64,000 nt of DNA from Alphaproteobacteria bacterium (GTDB lineage Bacteria; Pseudomonadota; Alphaproteobacteria; Rhodobacterales; Rhodobacteraceae). Position 1 is the stretch's first letter, and every line of letters begins with the position of its first letter. The translations under genes were made by a program, and so were the position numbers. The DNA is taken from contig JAUHWT010000021.1 of the NCBI GenBank assembly GCA_030427145.1, positions 27,798 through 91,797 on the forward strand, read 5' to 3'. Shown here piece after piece: positions 25,617-34,814 of the stretch. The notes beneath the pieces were generated by a model. That model made no database searches. It saw only the letters and a list, made by a program, of their open reading frames with translations, and had not been told where the DNA came from.

Positions 25617-26516
25617 CTAATTCAGCTGGTCCGGCAGCTGCGCCGTTTGGCTCCATTGCCGGGGGGACTGGCCGTACATCCGTCTGAATTCGCGGCTGAA
25701 CTGGGAGGCGCTTTGATACCCCACGTCCCAGGCCGCCTCGGAAACGGTTTTACCTTCAGCGATCATCATCGCCGCGTTGTTCAGGCGCATCGATTTCACA
25801 AACTGGATTGGGGACATTGTCGTGGCTTCCCTGAAACGTCGGTGAAAGACGGCCCGGCTCATCCCCACATGCCCGGCCATGTCGTCGATTGTGACCTGAT
25901 CCCTGAGATGGTTCGAGAGATATTCGATGGTCCGGGCGATCTCGTTGCCGACACCAAAGGCGCGTCTTGCCGCAGCCCCGGCACCGCCCGTGAGAACCGC
26001 ATAATAGATCTCGCGCAGGCGCCCAGGTCCGAGCACCGCCGCAGCCACGGGACTGTCGAGCAGCTCCAGAAGCCTGAGAAGCGCCTGAGTGAAGCCGTCA
26101 TCCCAGTCGGCGAGGGCCAGAGCCGATGCGGATGAGGCCTGGGACCGTGTGGTGCCACCGGCCACGGTTTCGATCTCAATGGCAAGTTCGCGCATGAGCC
26201 GTGGATCCAGAGTGATCACCACACCAATCAGGGGATCCTCAGTGGACGCCTGTGGCGTGCCCGCCTCGACCGGCAGGGTCATGGGACACAGCAGGTATTT
26301 ATCGCTGCCGTAGACGTGGTGTTCACCGTCCAGCACCGCCTCCTTGGTGCCGTTGAGAATGGCCACGACCGTGGGCTGGTAGACCGCAGGCACGCAGGGC
26401 ATGGCCTCGGTCACCCGAAACATCTGAACGCCCTTCAGAGCGGTTTCGACAAGGCCCGCTTCCGGCAGATGACGCTCGATGAGGTTTTTGATCCGTTCTT
26501 TGCTCATGCCGTCCAT
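25617..26516 (-). CDS. AraC-family transcriptional regulator
   Basis: About 299 residues from the ATG at 26516 (MDGMSKERIKNLIERHLPE). A longer frame starts at a TTG at 26564 and another ATG lies three codons downstream; none has an ideal ribosome binding site. Residues about 25-180 form the AraC_N cupin region (PAVYQPTVVAILNGTKEAVLDGEHHVYG). The C-terminal double HTH is TIDDMAGHVGMSRAVFHRRFREATTMSPIQF and VSEAAWDVGYQSASQFSREFRRMYGQSPRQW. It is divergent from the short-chain dehydrogenase and convergent with the quinone oxidoreductase, and is likely to regulate one or both. Confidence 0.9.
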   Translation of the reverse strand: MDGMSKERIKNLIERHLPEAGLVETALKGVQMFRVTEAMPCVPAVYQPTVVAILNGTKEAVLDGEHHVYGSDKYLLCPMTLPVEAGTPQASTEDPLIGVVITLDPRLMRELAIEIETVAGGTTRSQASSASALALADWDDGFTQALLRLLELLDSPVAAAVLGPGRLREIYYAVLTGGAGAAARRAFGVGNEIARTIEYLSNHLRDQVTIDDMAGHVGMSRAVFHRRFREATTMSPIQFVKSMRLNNAAMMIAEGKTVSEAAWDVGYQSASQFSREFRRMYGQSPRQWSQTAQLPDQLN

Positions 26517-26639
26517 TAGGTCGAAGAGTTTCACCTTTGCAATGGGGTTGAGACGATTGGGCAAGTAAATGAGAGGATATCGCCTGTTTTCCTGTCGTGC
26601 GGGTTTCTAATTGTGTTCCAGACATCAACACCCCACAGC

Positions 26640-26655
26640 GCCGGCCTTGGCCGGC
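26640..26655 (+). promoter_or_regulatory. GC-rich stem next to the ribosome binding site of the dehydrogenase
   Basis: GCCGGCC and GGCCGGC flank a TT loop, and the stem abuts AGGAG at 26656-26660. In mRNA it may affect ribosome access. Confidence 0.4.
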
Positions 26656-26667
26656 AGGAGACAGAAA

Positions 26668-27621
26668 TTGGCGGACACAACATTTGGACCGAAAGGCTGG
26701 ACCCCGGAGCGGCTCGGCGATCTGAGCGGCACAACCCATGTTATCACCGGAGCCAATGCGGGCGCAGGCTTTCAGGCCGCGCGGACGCTTTTGAGAAAGC
26801 ATGCAAAGGTCGTGATGCTCAACCGTTCGGTTGGGAAATCCGAGGCGGCCATTGACGCGCTGAAGCAGGAATTCGGCGCGGGGGCTGATGTGAGCTTCAT
26901 TCGCATGGACCTCGCTGTTCTGGACAGTGTCCGCACGGCAGCCAAAGAGGTCCTGAAGGCCGTCCCCCGTATCGATGCCCTTATCAACAACGGGGCCATC
27001 GCTCAGGTGCCTACGCGCAGGCTGACGGTTGATGGATTTGAAAGCCAGCTTGGCACGAACCATCTGGGACATTTTCTGCTCAATGGTCTGCTTTTTGACC
27101 GCATCGCCGAAAGCGGGGGCAGGATCGTCGTTGTGGCGAGCCTCGGCTACAACATGGGACTGAAGACGATCAGGTTCGAGGACATGAACTGGGATGAGGG
27201 GTATGGCGCGAATACGGCCTATTCGCAGTCCAAACTGGCCCAGATGATGTTCGCATATGAGCTGCAGGACAGGCTTGCCGCTGCCGGGCGCAACGATGTC
27301 GAGGTTTACGTGTGCCACCCCGGCTCTTCGGCGACGTCGCTCATTACCACGAGCGGCAGCCGCACGATGCGGTTCATCTGGTGGCTCATGACCAAAACCC
27401 CGATGGTGCAGACCGCAGAGCAGGGCTCCCACCCGGAGGTTATGTGCGCGACCGAGGAGGCACTTACGGAGCAGCGGGCGCTCTATGGCCCGACAGGACG
27501 GTTGGAAGCGGTTGGGCCGGTCGGCAGGGGTACGCTGAACGCACACGCCCATGACAAGGCCGTCATGACGCGTCTCTGGGACGTGTCGGAAAAAGCTGTC
27601 GGGTTCGAGTGGAAACTCTGA
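26668..27621 (+). CDS. Short-chain dehydrogenase/reductase, protochlorophyllide reductase-like
   Basis: A 317-residue SDR starting at TTG 26668, which follows AGGAG at 26656-26660 with seven-base spacing; the in-frame alternative further upstream has no such site. The cofactor motif is TGANAGAGF (about residues 27-35), followed by NNGA at 107-110, catalytic S158 and the Y185-x-x-x-K189 pair in AYSQSK. The extended C-terminus (about 120 residues after the active site) is typical of retinol or light-independent SDR groups. The substrate is unknown. It lies divergent to the AraC regulator. Confidence 0.88.
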   Translation: MADTTFGPKGWTPERLGDLSGTTHVITGANAGAGFQAARTLLRKHAKVVMLNRSVGKSEAAIDALKQEFGAGADVSFIRMDLAVLDSVRTAAKEVLKAVPRIDALINNGAIAQVPTRRLTVDGFESQLGTNHLGHFLLNGLLFDRIAESGGRIVVVASLGYNMGLKTIRFEDMNWDEGYGANTAYSQSKLAQMMFAYELQDRLAAAGRNDVEVYVCHPGSSATSLITTSGSRTMRFIWWLMTKTPMVQTAEQGSHPEVMCATEEALTEQRALYGPTGRLEAVGPVGRGTLNAHAHDKAVMTRLWDVSEKAVGFEWKL

Positions 27622-27668
27622 ACAGGAACGTCTGGCGGCAGCTTCCATAGAGGCGACTACTGGCGCAA

Positions 27669-27698
27669 CAGCCCCGGGCAAACGGGAGCACGGGGCTG
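27669..27698 (+). terminator. Possible terminator after the short-chain dehydrogenase
   Basis: CAGCCCCG at 27669-27676 pairs with CGGGGCTG at 27691-27698, 48 bases after the stop. There is no T tract. Confidence 0.45.
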
Positions 27699-27845
27699 GA
27701 TGTGGGTTGTCTCAGGTGAAACCCGTTCATCGGCATATTTTCTGACGAGCGTCTGTGCGTGTTGCGAGTTTTAAATTGACGAATTCGTTCATGGATGCAA
27801 TAACGCATACATTACGGCATCAGATCGTTGGGGAGGACAACAAAT

Positions 27846-29174
27846 ATGCTCACATCCGTTTCGGGAACACGGAGGCTTTCCGGCCTCAGGACAGGTGCGG
27901 CAGTCGCCATGTCATTGGCCGTACTGGGCTTTTCCGGGCCGCAGGTGAACGCGCAGGAGATCGAATTCTGGTCGCAGGACTATGGCGATCTGATCGCCTG
28001 GCAGCGCACGATGGAGGAGTTCACCGATGAATTTGAGGCCGAGACGGGCATCAAGGTCAATTACGAGCAGGTCAACTGGTCGGTTGCCTTCAACCGCTGG
28101 CTGACCGCGGCACAGGGCGGCGCGGCGCCGGACTGCGCCGACATGTTCTGGCTGCATTCCTTCTCGGCTATTGGTGGCGATCAGTATGGTCCGATGCCGA
28201 TCACGGAGTATCGTGATACATGGCCGACGCTGGAAGAGGATTTCTATGAGGGCTCGCTTCAGGACGTGAACTGGAGCGGCGATTTCTACGGCATCCCGTG
28301 GCGCGGTGACGTGCGTCCGCTGATCTATCGCACCGACCTGGCCGCCGAGGCGGGGCTTGAGGGCCCGCCGGAAACCTGGGATGAGCTGGTGGAATACGCG
28401 AAGGCCCTGACCGAGCGGGACGCAAACGGGAATGTCACCCGCTGGGGTCTGGCGCTTGGTCCGGACAATCCGAGCCAGAGCTATGTTCCGCTCTACTGGC
28501 AGGCCGGTGGCGACTTCATGACCGAGGACGGGCGCACGGCCACGATCGATAATGAGGCGACCCGCGTGGCGCTAAGCTTCATTCGCGACCTGGTCTGGGA
28601 GCATGAGGTTCTCAGCCCCGATTTCATGGAGCGCGGCTACAGCGCGGAGGGTGACTTCCTCGCCGGGCAGCTTGGCATGATCGCCTCAACCCCCGGTCCG
28701 ATCCCGCCGCAGCTCGCCGAGGATTATCCGGAAATGGATGGCAAGTGGGCACTGGGTGTTCCGGCTGCCGGACCGGAGGGGCGTGACGCCTATGCCGGCA
28801 GCGGATATTTCGGGGTTCTGCGCGGCACGGACAATGTCGAGGCCTGCGTGGACTGGATCAGCTTCCTGTCGCGTCCGGAAAACATGCAGCGTCTGAGCGA
28901 AGCGAGCGGCAATGTCAGCCCGATGCGTGAGGTGATGGCTTCCGATTACTGGAGCGACACCGAGTGGAAAGAGGTGATCAACGATACCCTCGAATACGCG
29001 CACACCTCGCAGCACCCGTCGCCGGTGTGGAATGCCCTGGTGTCTCCGGAGCCGGGCGCGGTCATCTATGACATGGTGTATCGCGCGGTCATCCAGCAGG
29101 AGGATCTGGATACCGTGATTGCGGAATCGCAGGAGCGCATGCAGGCTGAGATGGATCGCGCGTTCAGCGACTGA
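27846..29174 (+). CDS. Extracellular sugar-binding protein of second ABC importer
   Basis: A 442-residue family 1 solute-binding protein. The start MLTSVSGTRRLSGL follows GGGGAGG at 27830-27836; a longer frame starting at 27828 lies across that site. The N-terminal 36 residues form a signal peptide ending NAQ-EIEFW. Family features are EIEFWSQDYGDL, FEAETGIKVNYEQVNW and LTAAQGGAAPDCADMFWLHS. It is the first gene of an ABC sugar locus with a GntR regulator and a glycosidase at the end. The ligand is an unknown oligosaccharide. Confidence 0.92.
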   Translation: MLTSVSGTRRLSGLRTGAAVAMSLAVLGFSGPQVNAQEIEFWSQDYGDLIAWQRTMEEFTDEFEAETGIKVNYEQVNWSVAFNRWLTAAQGGAAPDCADMFWLHSFSAIGGDQYGPMPITEYRDTWPTLEEDFYEGSLQDVNWSGDFYGIPWRGDVRPLIYRTDLAAEAGLEGPPETWDELVEYAKALTERDANGNVTRWGLALGPDNPSQSYVPLYWQAGGDFMTEDGRTATIDNEATRVALSFIRDLVWEHEVLSPDFMERGYSAEGDFLAGQLGMIASTPGPIPPQLAEDYPEMDGKWALGVPAAGPEGRDAYAGSGYFGVLRGTDNVEACVDWISFLSRPENMQRLSEASGNVSPMREVMASDYWSDTEWKEVINDTLEYAHTSQHPSPVWNALVSPEPGAVIYDMVYRAVIQQEDLDTVIAESQERMQAEMDRAFSD

Positions 29175-29186
29175 TCAACGACCGGC

Positions 29187-29213
29187 GGCCCTTCCGTTAC
29201 GCACGGCAGGGTC
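29187..29213 (+). promoter_or_regulatory. Intercistronic stem-loop after the binding-protein gene
   Basis: GGCCCTTCCG at 29187-29196 pairs with CGGCAGGGTC at 29204-29213 with one mismatch and one G-U. It lies 12 bases after the stop, in the gap before the permease gene. Confidence 0.5.
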
Positions 29214-29271
29214 GCACGTCACATATCCAGCCCCCGTCCACCAATTTCCATACCGTTGAAGGGTCCACTCG

Positions 29272-30174
29272 ATGGAACGAAAAAGGCGTTGGTTCTGCTT
29301 TTTCATGGTGCTGCCCGCGATCCTGTTTACGGTCGTGCTTGGTCTGATCCCGATGTTCACCTCGCTGGGGTGGAGTTTTCTGGAATACGACCTGATGCGC
29401 GTCCAGGAGCATGGCACGCCCTTTGTGGGGCTTGAGAATTACCGGACGGTTCTGAACGACGGGCGGTTTTTGCGGTCGATCAGCAATACGTTCGTGATGA
29501 CCGGTCTGGTGGTGGTGGTTGCCATCGCGCTTGGCCTGGTCCTCGCACATGTGATGAAGGCCGAATACCGGGGCAGGGCCATCGTGCGGGTTCTGATCTG
29601 TGCGCCCTGGTTCGTGCCACCGGTGGTGGCCGCCGCGATCTGGGCCTGGCTGCTGAACGCGGACCGGAGCCCGATCAATTCGGCGCTGATGGATGCGGGC
29701 ATCATCGAGTCCAACATCCGCTTTCTAACCGACAGTTCGACCTGGGGGCCGTTCTCCATCCCGCTTCTGTCCGTGACCGCGGTCCGGATCTGGAACGGTC
29801 TGCCGTTCATCGTGATCTTCATTCTTGCCGGGATGCAGTCGATCCCGCGTGATCTCTATGAGGCCGTTGATGTGGATGGCGGCAACCTTTGGAGCAAGTT
29901 CCGGCACGTGACGCTGCCTCTGCTAAGGCCGATCCTGGGTGTTCTGATCATGCTGCTGCTGATCACCGGTATCGGGCATTTCGAGATCAACTACATCATG
30001 ACCGGCGGCGGTCCGCAGGACATGACCAACGTGATGGCGGTATATTCCTACCTTCAGGCGTTCAACTTCTTTCGCTTTGACCTCGCGTCGGCGGCGGGCG
30101 GGCTGATCCTGCTGATCACCGCGGCGATCTGTTTCTTTTACATCCGCACGCAGCTGCGCAACGAGGACCGGTGA
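29272..30174 (+). CDS. Sugar ABC transporter permease, MalF type
   Basis: A 300-residue membrane protein with about six spans, starting MERKRRWFCFFMVLPAILF. The EAA loop is RDLYEAVDVDGGNLWSKFRHVTLPLLRP. It pairs with the next gene product to form the import pore. The following gene starts inside its stop codon (TGATG at 30172-30176). Confidence 0.92.
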   Translation: MERKRRWFCFFMVLPAILFTVVLGLIPMFTSLGWSFLEYDLMRVQEHGTPFVGLENYRTVLNDGRFLRSISNTFVMTGLVVVVAIALGLVLAHVMKAEYRGRAIVRVLICAPWFVPPVVAAAIWAWLLNADRSPINSALMDAGIIESNIRFLTDSSTWGPFSIPLLSVTAVRIWNGLPFIVIFILAGMQSIPRDLYEAVDVDGGNLWSKFRHVTLPLLRPILGVLIMLLLITGIGHFEINYIMTGGGPQDMTNVMAVYSYLQAFNFFRFDLASAAGGLILLITAAICFFYIRTQLRNEDR

Positions 30175-31088
30175 TGACCACGACCACCACAGAGCACATG
30201 CCCCGCGCGACCGGTAGACGGAGCGGTCGCAAGGGCGGCTTCGCGCGCAGCAGGAATGCGGACCGGCTGACGCGGGCAATCGTCATCGTTGTGACAGTTC
30301 TGGCGCTCGTCTACATCCTTTTGCCGGTCTACTGGATGGTGAAAAGCTCGTTTCAGACGAATGCGGATATCCGGGCTTTGCCGCCGCACTGGTATCCGCA
30401 TGAGTTCACCATTCAGGCCTATCTGGACATGACCTATGTCATTCCGATCTGGCGCTATATCCTGAACTCGATCTATGTGGCCGCGGCCGCCGCAATCCTG
30501 TCGACGCTGATCGGGTGCAGTGCGGCCTATGTTCTGGCGCGGTTCCGCTTCCCGGGCATGACGCTGTGCCTCGTGGCGATCCTTGCCACGCAGCTGATCC
30601 CGCCGATCACACGGGCCTTTCCGCTTTATTCCGCGATCCAGTCGGCGGGCCTCCTGAACAGCTATACCGGGATTATCATCGCCTATGCCGGTTTCTCGCT
30701 GCCGTTCTGCGTGATGCTGCTGCGCGGGTATTTCATGAACAACTGCCCGCCGGATCTGGAGGAGGCGGCGCTGGTCGACGGGTGTTCCTATTTCAGTGCG
30801 TTCTGGCGGATCATTCTGCCGATCTCACTGCCTGGGCTGGCGGCCGTGACGATCTTTACCTTCCTGAACGCATGGAACGATTTCCTGTGGGCCTCGCTTC
30901 TGCTGAACCAGGGGGACATGAAAACGGTGCAGGTCGGTATCGGTGACTTCTCGGGTGAGGGGGGCAACGTGCGCTACATCAGCATGTTCATGGCGGCCTG
31001 CGTCACGGCGACGATCCCGGCGCTGATCATGTTCCTGTTTGTCCAGCGCTGGCTCGTGTCCGGGCTGACCGCGGGCTCCGTCAAATAG
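30174..31088 (+). CDS. Sugar ABC transporter permease, MalG type
   Basis: A 304-residue membrane protein. The ATG at 30174 overlaps the upstream stop; the GTG one codon before is a less likely start. It carries a basic cytosolic N-terminus and about six spans, with the EAA loop PDLEEAALVDGCSYFSAFWRIILPISLPGL. The C-terminus QRWLVSGLTAGSVK is typical of MalG-type subunits that contact the ATPase. Confidence 0.92.
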   Translation: MTTTTTEHMPRATGRRSGRKGGFARSRNADRLTRAIVIVVTVLALVYILLPVYWMVKSSFQTNADIRALPPHWYPHEFTIQAYLDMTYVIPIWRYILNSIYVAAAAAILSTLIGCSAAYVLARFRFPGMTLCLVAILATQLIPPITRAFPLYSAIQSAGLLNSYTGIIIAYAGFSLPFCVMLLRGYFMNNCPPDLEEAALVDGCSYFSAFWRIILPISLPGLAAVTIFTFLNAWNDFLWASLLLNQGDMKTVQVGIGDFSGEGGNVRYISMFMAACVTATIPALIMFLFVQRWLVSGLTAGSVK

Positions 31089-31114
31089 CCGTCTCATACT
31101 AAAGGAATACCGGA

Positions 31115-32203
<1,089 letters not shown>

Positions 32204-32224
32204 GAAATGCGGAGCGATGGGGTC

Positions 32225-32923
32225 ATGACCAAAGCCACGACGAAGGCCGAGAAGCGCCCGGCGGCGAAGCCAACCCAGGCCGAATATGCGCATGCGGAGC
32301 TCAAACGCATGATGCTCGACGGGACGCTGCCTTTCGGGACGCAGATGCTGGAGTCCGAGGCTGCCGAGCGCCTGAAGATCAGCCGCACGCCGATCCGGGA
32401 GGCGATGATCCTGTTGCAGCAGGAGGGTATGGTCGAGTTGCGGCCGCGCCACGGAATGAGGGTCCTGCCGGTTTCAGCCGACGACATGCGCGATATTTAC
32501 GACGTTCTTACCGCGCTGGAGGGCAAGGCGGCCGAACTGCTGGCGGAGCGCAGGCTGAGCCACGACGAACTGGACGGGCTGTGGGATGCGGTTGAGCAGA
32601 TGGAGGCCGCGCTGGCGGCGAACGAACTGGCTGACTGGGCCGAGGCGGATGATCTGTTCCACCTGCGGCTGATTGACCTGACGCGGAACAAACGGCTGAT
32701 CGGGATGGTCAACCAGTTGCGCGCCCAGGCGCACCGTGCCCGGATGGCGACGCTGTTTCTGCGGCCGCGGCCAACGGAGTCGAACCGTGAACACCGGGCC
32801 CTGGTCGATGCCATCGCCAGCGGCGACCCGGCGGAGGCGCGCCGGATGCATGAGGAGCACCGGACCCGGGCCAAGGAACTGCTGGTGAACATTCTGCGCA
32901 GCCTGGGCGGCGCGCAGATGTAG
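32225..32923 (+). CDS. GntR-family regulator, FadR (FCD) type
   Basis: A 232-residue protein starting MTKATTKAEKRPAAK, with GGAG at 32211-32214; an ATG six codons earlier is possible. Residues about 20-85 contain the GntR winged helix (LPFGTQMLESEAAERLKISRTPIREAMILLQQEGMVELRPRHGM), and the rest is the helical FCD ligand domain with the metal-binding DLFHLRLIDL and EHRALVDAIASGDPAEARRMHEEH. It sits inside the sugar operon and probably autoregulates it in response to a sugar acid or sugar. Confidence 0.9.
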   Translation: MTKATTKAEKRPAAKPTQAEYAHAELKRMMLDGTLPFGTQMLESEAAERLKISRTPIREAMILLQQEGMVELRPRHGMRVLPVSADDMRDIYDVLTALEGKAAELLAERRLSHDELDGLWDAVEQMEAALAANELADWAEADDLFHLRLIDLTRNKRLIGMVNQLRAQAHRARMATLFLRPRPTESNREHRALVDAIASGDPAEARRMHEEHRTRAKELLVNILRSLGGAQM

Positions 32924-33025
32924 CCCCGACACCCAGAATAAACGGACAAGGTTCGCCAATACCGGCGTGCCATGCGTGGAAACAATGCATTCGCTACCGG
33001 GTGCGTTGAAAAGGAGGAAGCACAG

Positions 33026-34048
33026 ATGTCAACCAAAGTGGAAATTCAGGGAGAGGGCTTCCTGATCAACGGAACCCCGACCTATGAGGGTCGTGAGTGG
33101 CACGGGAAGAAAATCGAGGGCCTGCTGCTGAACACGCGGATGGTGCAGGGAATTTTCGACGATGTGAACCCGGACACGGTTCAGCAGTTCGCCTATCCCG
33201 ATACCGGGGTGTGGGATGCGGACCGCAACACCTCCGAGTTTATCGACATGCTGCCGACCTATAAGGCGCATGGTGTTCTGGCCTTTGACATCAACCTGCA
33301 GGGCGGCAGCCCCTATGGTTATTCGACCGACCAGCCCTGGATCAACTCGGCCTTTGAGAGCGACGGATCGCTGCGTCCGGCCTTCATGAATCGGCTGGCC
33401 CGCGTGCTGAAGGCTGCGGATGAGCTGGGCATGGTTGTGATTGTTGGTCTGTTCTACTTCGGTCAGGAGAAGGTTTTCGAGGGCAACGAGGATGCCGTTC
33501 GCAAGGCCGTCGACAATGCGGTCGAATGGCTGCTGGCGACCGGTCATGAGAACCTGCTGCTTGAGATCAACAACGAGTGCAACATCCGCTATGAACTGCC
33601 GGTGATGCGGCCGGAAGGTGTGCATGAGCTGATCGAGCGGGCCAGGGCCATCACGCTGGATGGGCGGCGTCTGCTGGTTGGAACGAGTTATGGCGGGGGT
33701 ACGATCCCGGGATCGAACGTCGCCCGTGTCAGTGACTTCATGCTGATCCACGGTAACGCCCAGGAAGACCCCAACATCATCCGCGAGATGGTCAAAAAGA
33801 CACGCCAGGTGGAGGGCTACACGCCGAAGCCGATCCTGTTCAATGAGGACGATCATTTCGATTTCGACCGGCCCGATAACAACTTCATCGCGGCGGTGGG
33901 CGAGTATGCCTCATGGGGGTATTTCGATTACCGGATGAAGGGCGAGACCTTCGAGCAGGGCTATCAGAGCGTACCCGTGAACTGGGGCATCAGCTCGGCA
34001 CGGAAGCGCGGCTTCTTTGGGCTGGCGAAGGAAATTTCGGGCTACTGA
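33026..34048 (+). CDS. TIM-barrel glycoside hydrolase-like protein
   Basis: A 340-residue protein without a signal peptide, preceded by AAGGAGG at 33011-33017. It looks like a clan-A glycosidase barrel: the likely acid/base E184 is in LLLEINNECN and the likely nucleophile E274 is in PILFNEDDHF. The barrel also has LAFDINLQGGSPYGY and VIVGLFYFG strands. I do not recognise a specific GH family; it resembles GH5-type enzymes in the active-site layout only. As the last gene of the sugar locus, it probably hydrolyses the imported oligosaccharide in the cytoplasm. Confidence 0.7.
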   Translation: MSTKVEIQGEGFLINGTPTYEGREWHGKKIEGLLLNTRMVQGIFDDVNPDTVQQFAYPDTGVWDADRNTSEFIDMLPTYKAHGVLAFDINLQGGSPYGYSTDQPWINSAFESDGSLRPAFMNRLARVLKAADELGMVVIVGLFYFGQEKVFEGNEDAVRKAVDNAVEWLLATGHENLLLEINNECNIRYELPVMRPEGVHELIERARAITLDGRRLLVGTSYGGGTIPGSNVARVSDFMLIHGNAQEDPNIIREMVKKTRQVEGYTPKPILFNEDDHFDFDRPDNNFIAAVGEYASWGYFDYRMKGETFEQGYQSVPVNWGISSARKRGFFGLAKEISGY

Positions 34049-34160
34049 GACGGAGGATTACTGGGAGGCGACCTGTCGTCGTGACGTCGGCTCCTTCAGT
34101 GGGGCTTCAACATTCGATGGCACCTCTTATTATCTTCCGGAAATCCCGCTTTTGAAATTG

Positions 34161-34199
34161 GCCGGTCGCGCCCCTGGGGTGCGGCCGGTCTGACTTTTT
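34161..34199 (+). terminator. Rho-independent terminator of the second sugar operon
   Basis: CCGGTCGCGCCCC at 34162-34174 pairs with GGGGTGCGGCCGG at 34176-34188 (two G-U pairs; the real loop is larger), followed by a TTTTT run at 34195-34199. It lies about 115 bases past the glycosidase gene. Confidence 0.75.
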
Positions 34200-34346
34200 G
34201 TGCGCGCCAAATCGTGACACGATCCTTATTGGCATTCGTGCTAAAAAATCCCACACAACCGGTCTGTGAAACAGGTGATGCCCCGCCGGGATCACCACTG
34301 ACCGAACGCGATGACGTCCAGCAAGGCGCGCATAGGGAGAGAAAGC

Positions 34347-34811
34347 ATGACACGGGAACTGAAAGTCAACGGGGAGACCCGCACCGTTGAGGCGGAGGAC
34401 GGGACGCCGCTGCTCTGGGTTATTCGCGACGAACTGAAGATGACGGGAACCAAGTTCGGCTGCGGTGTCGCGGCCTGTGGAGCCTGTACCGTTCATCTGG
34501 ACGGGGCGCCCGTGCGGTCCTGTCAGACCTATATTGAGGATGTGGCCGACAGCGAGATCCGCACCATCGAGGCGATGGAGACGGACCGCATTGGCACGGC
34601 CGTGCAGCAGGCCTGGACCGAGCTTGACGTGGTGCAGTGCGGCTACTGCCAGTCGGGGCAGATCATGTCAGCTGTTGGTCTGCTGGCGGAGAACCCTAAG
34701 CCAAGCGTTGAGGACATTGACGGCTACATGTGGGGCAATGCCTGCCGCTGTGCCACCTACCAGCGCATTCGCGCCGGTGTTCTGCGTGCATCCGAGATCC
34801 TGGAGGGCTGA
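34347..34811 (+). CDS. 2Fe-2S subunit of molybdenum hydroxylase (IorA type)
   Basis: A 154-residue protein starting MTRELKVNGETRTVEAEDG after GGGAGAG at 34335-34341. The first cluster is plant-ferredoxin type (FGCGVAACGACTVHLDGAPVRSC) and the second is the helical type (CGYCQSGQIM with NACRCATYQRIRAG). This is the small iron-sulphur subunit of the xanthine dehydrogenase family, normally about 150 residues. It passes electrons from the molybdenum subunit encoded directly downstream, four bases away. Confidence 0.93.
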   Translation: MTRELKVNGETRTVEAEDGTPLLWVIRDELKMTGTKFGCGVAACGACTVHLDGAPVRSCQTYIEDVADSEIRTIEAMETDRIGTAVQQAWTELDVVQCGYCQSGQIMSAVGLLAENPKPSVEDIDGYMWGNACRCATYQRIRAGVLRASEILEG

Positions 34812-34814
34812 GCC

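Noticed and set aside
26323..27681. 452-codon reverse frame antisense to the short-chain dehydrogenase
   Set aside because: Shadow of two real genes and overlaps the AraC gene on the same strand in another frame.
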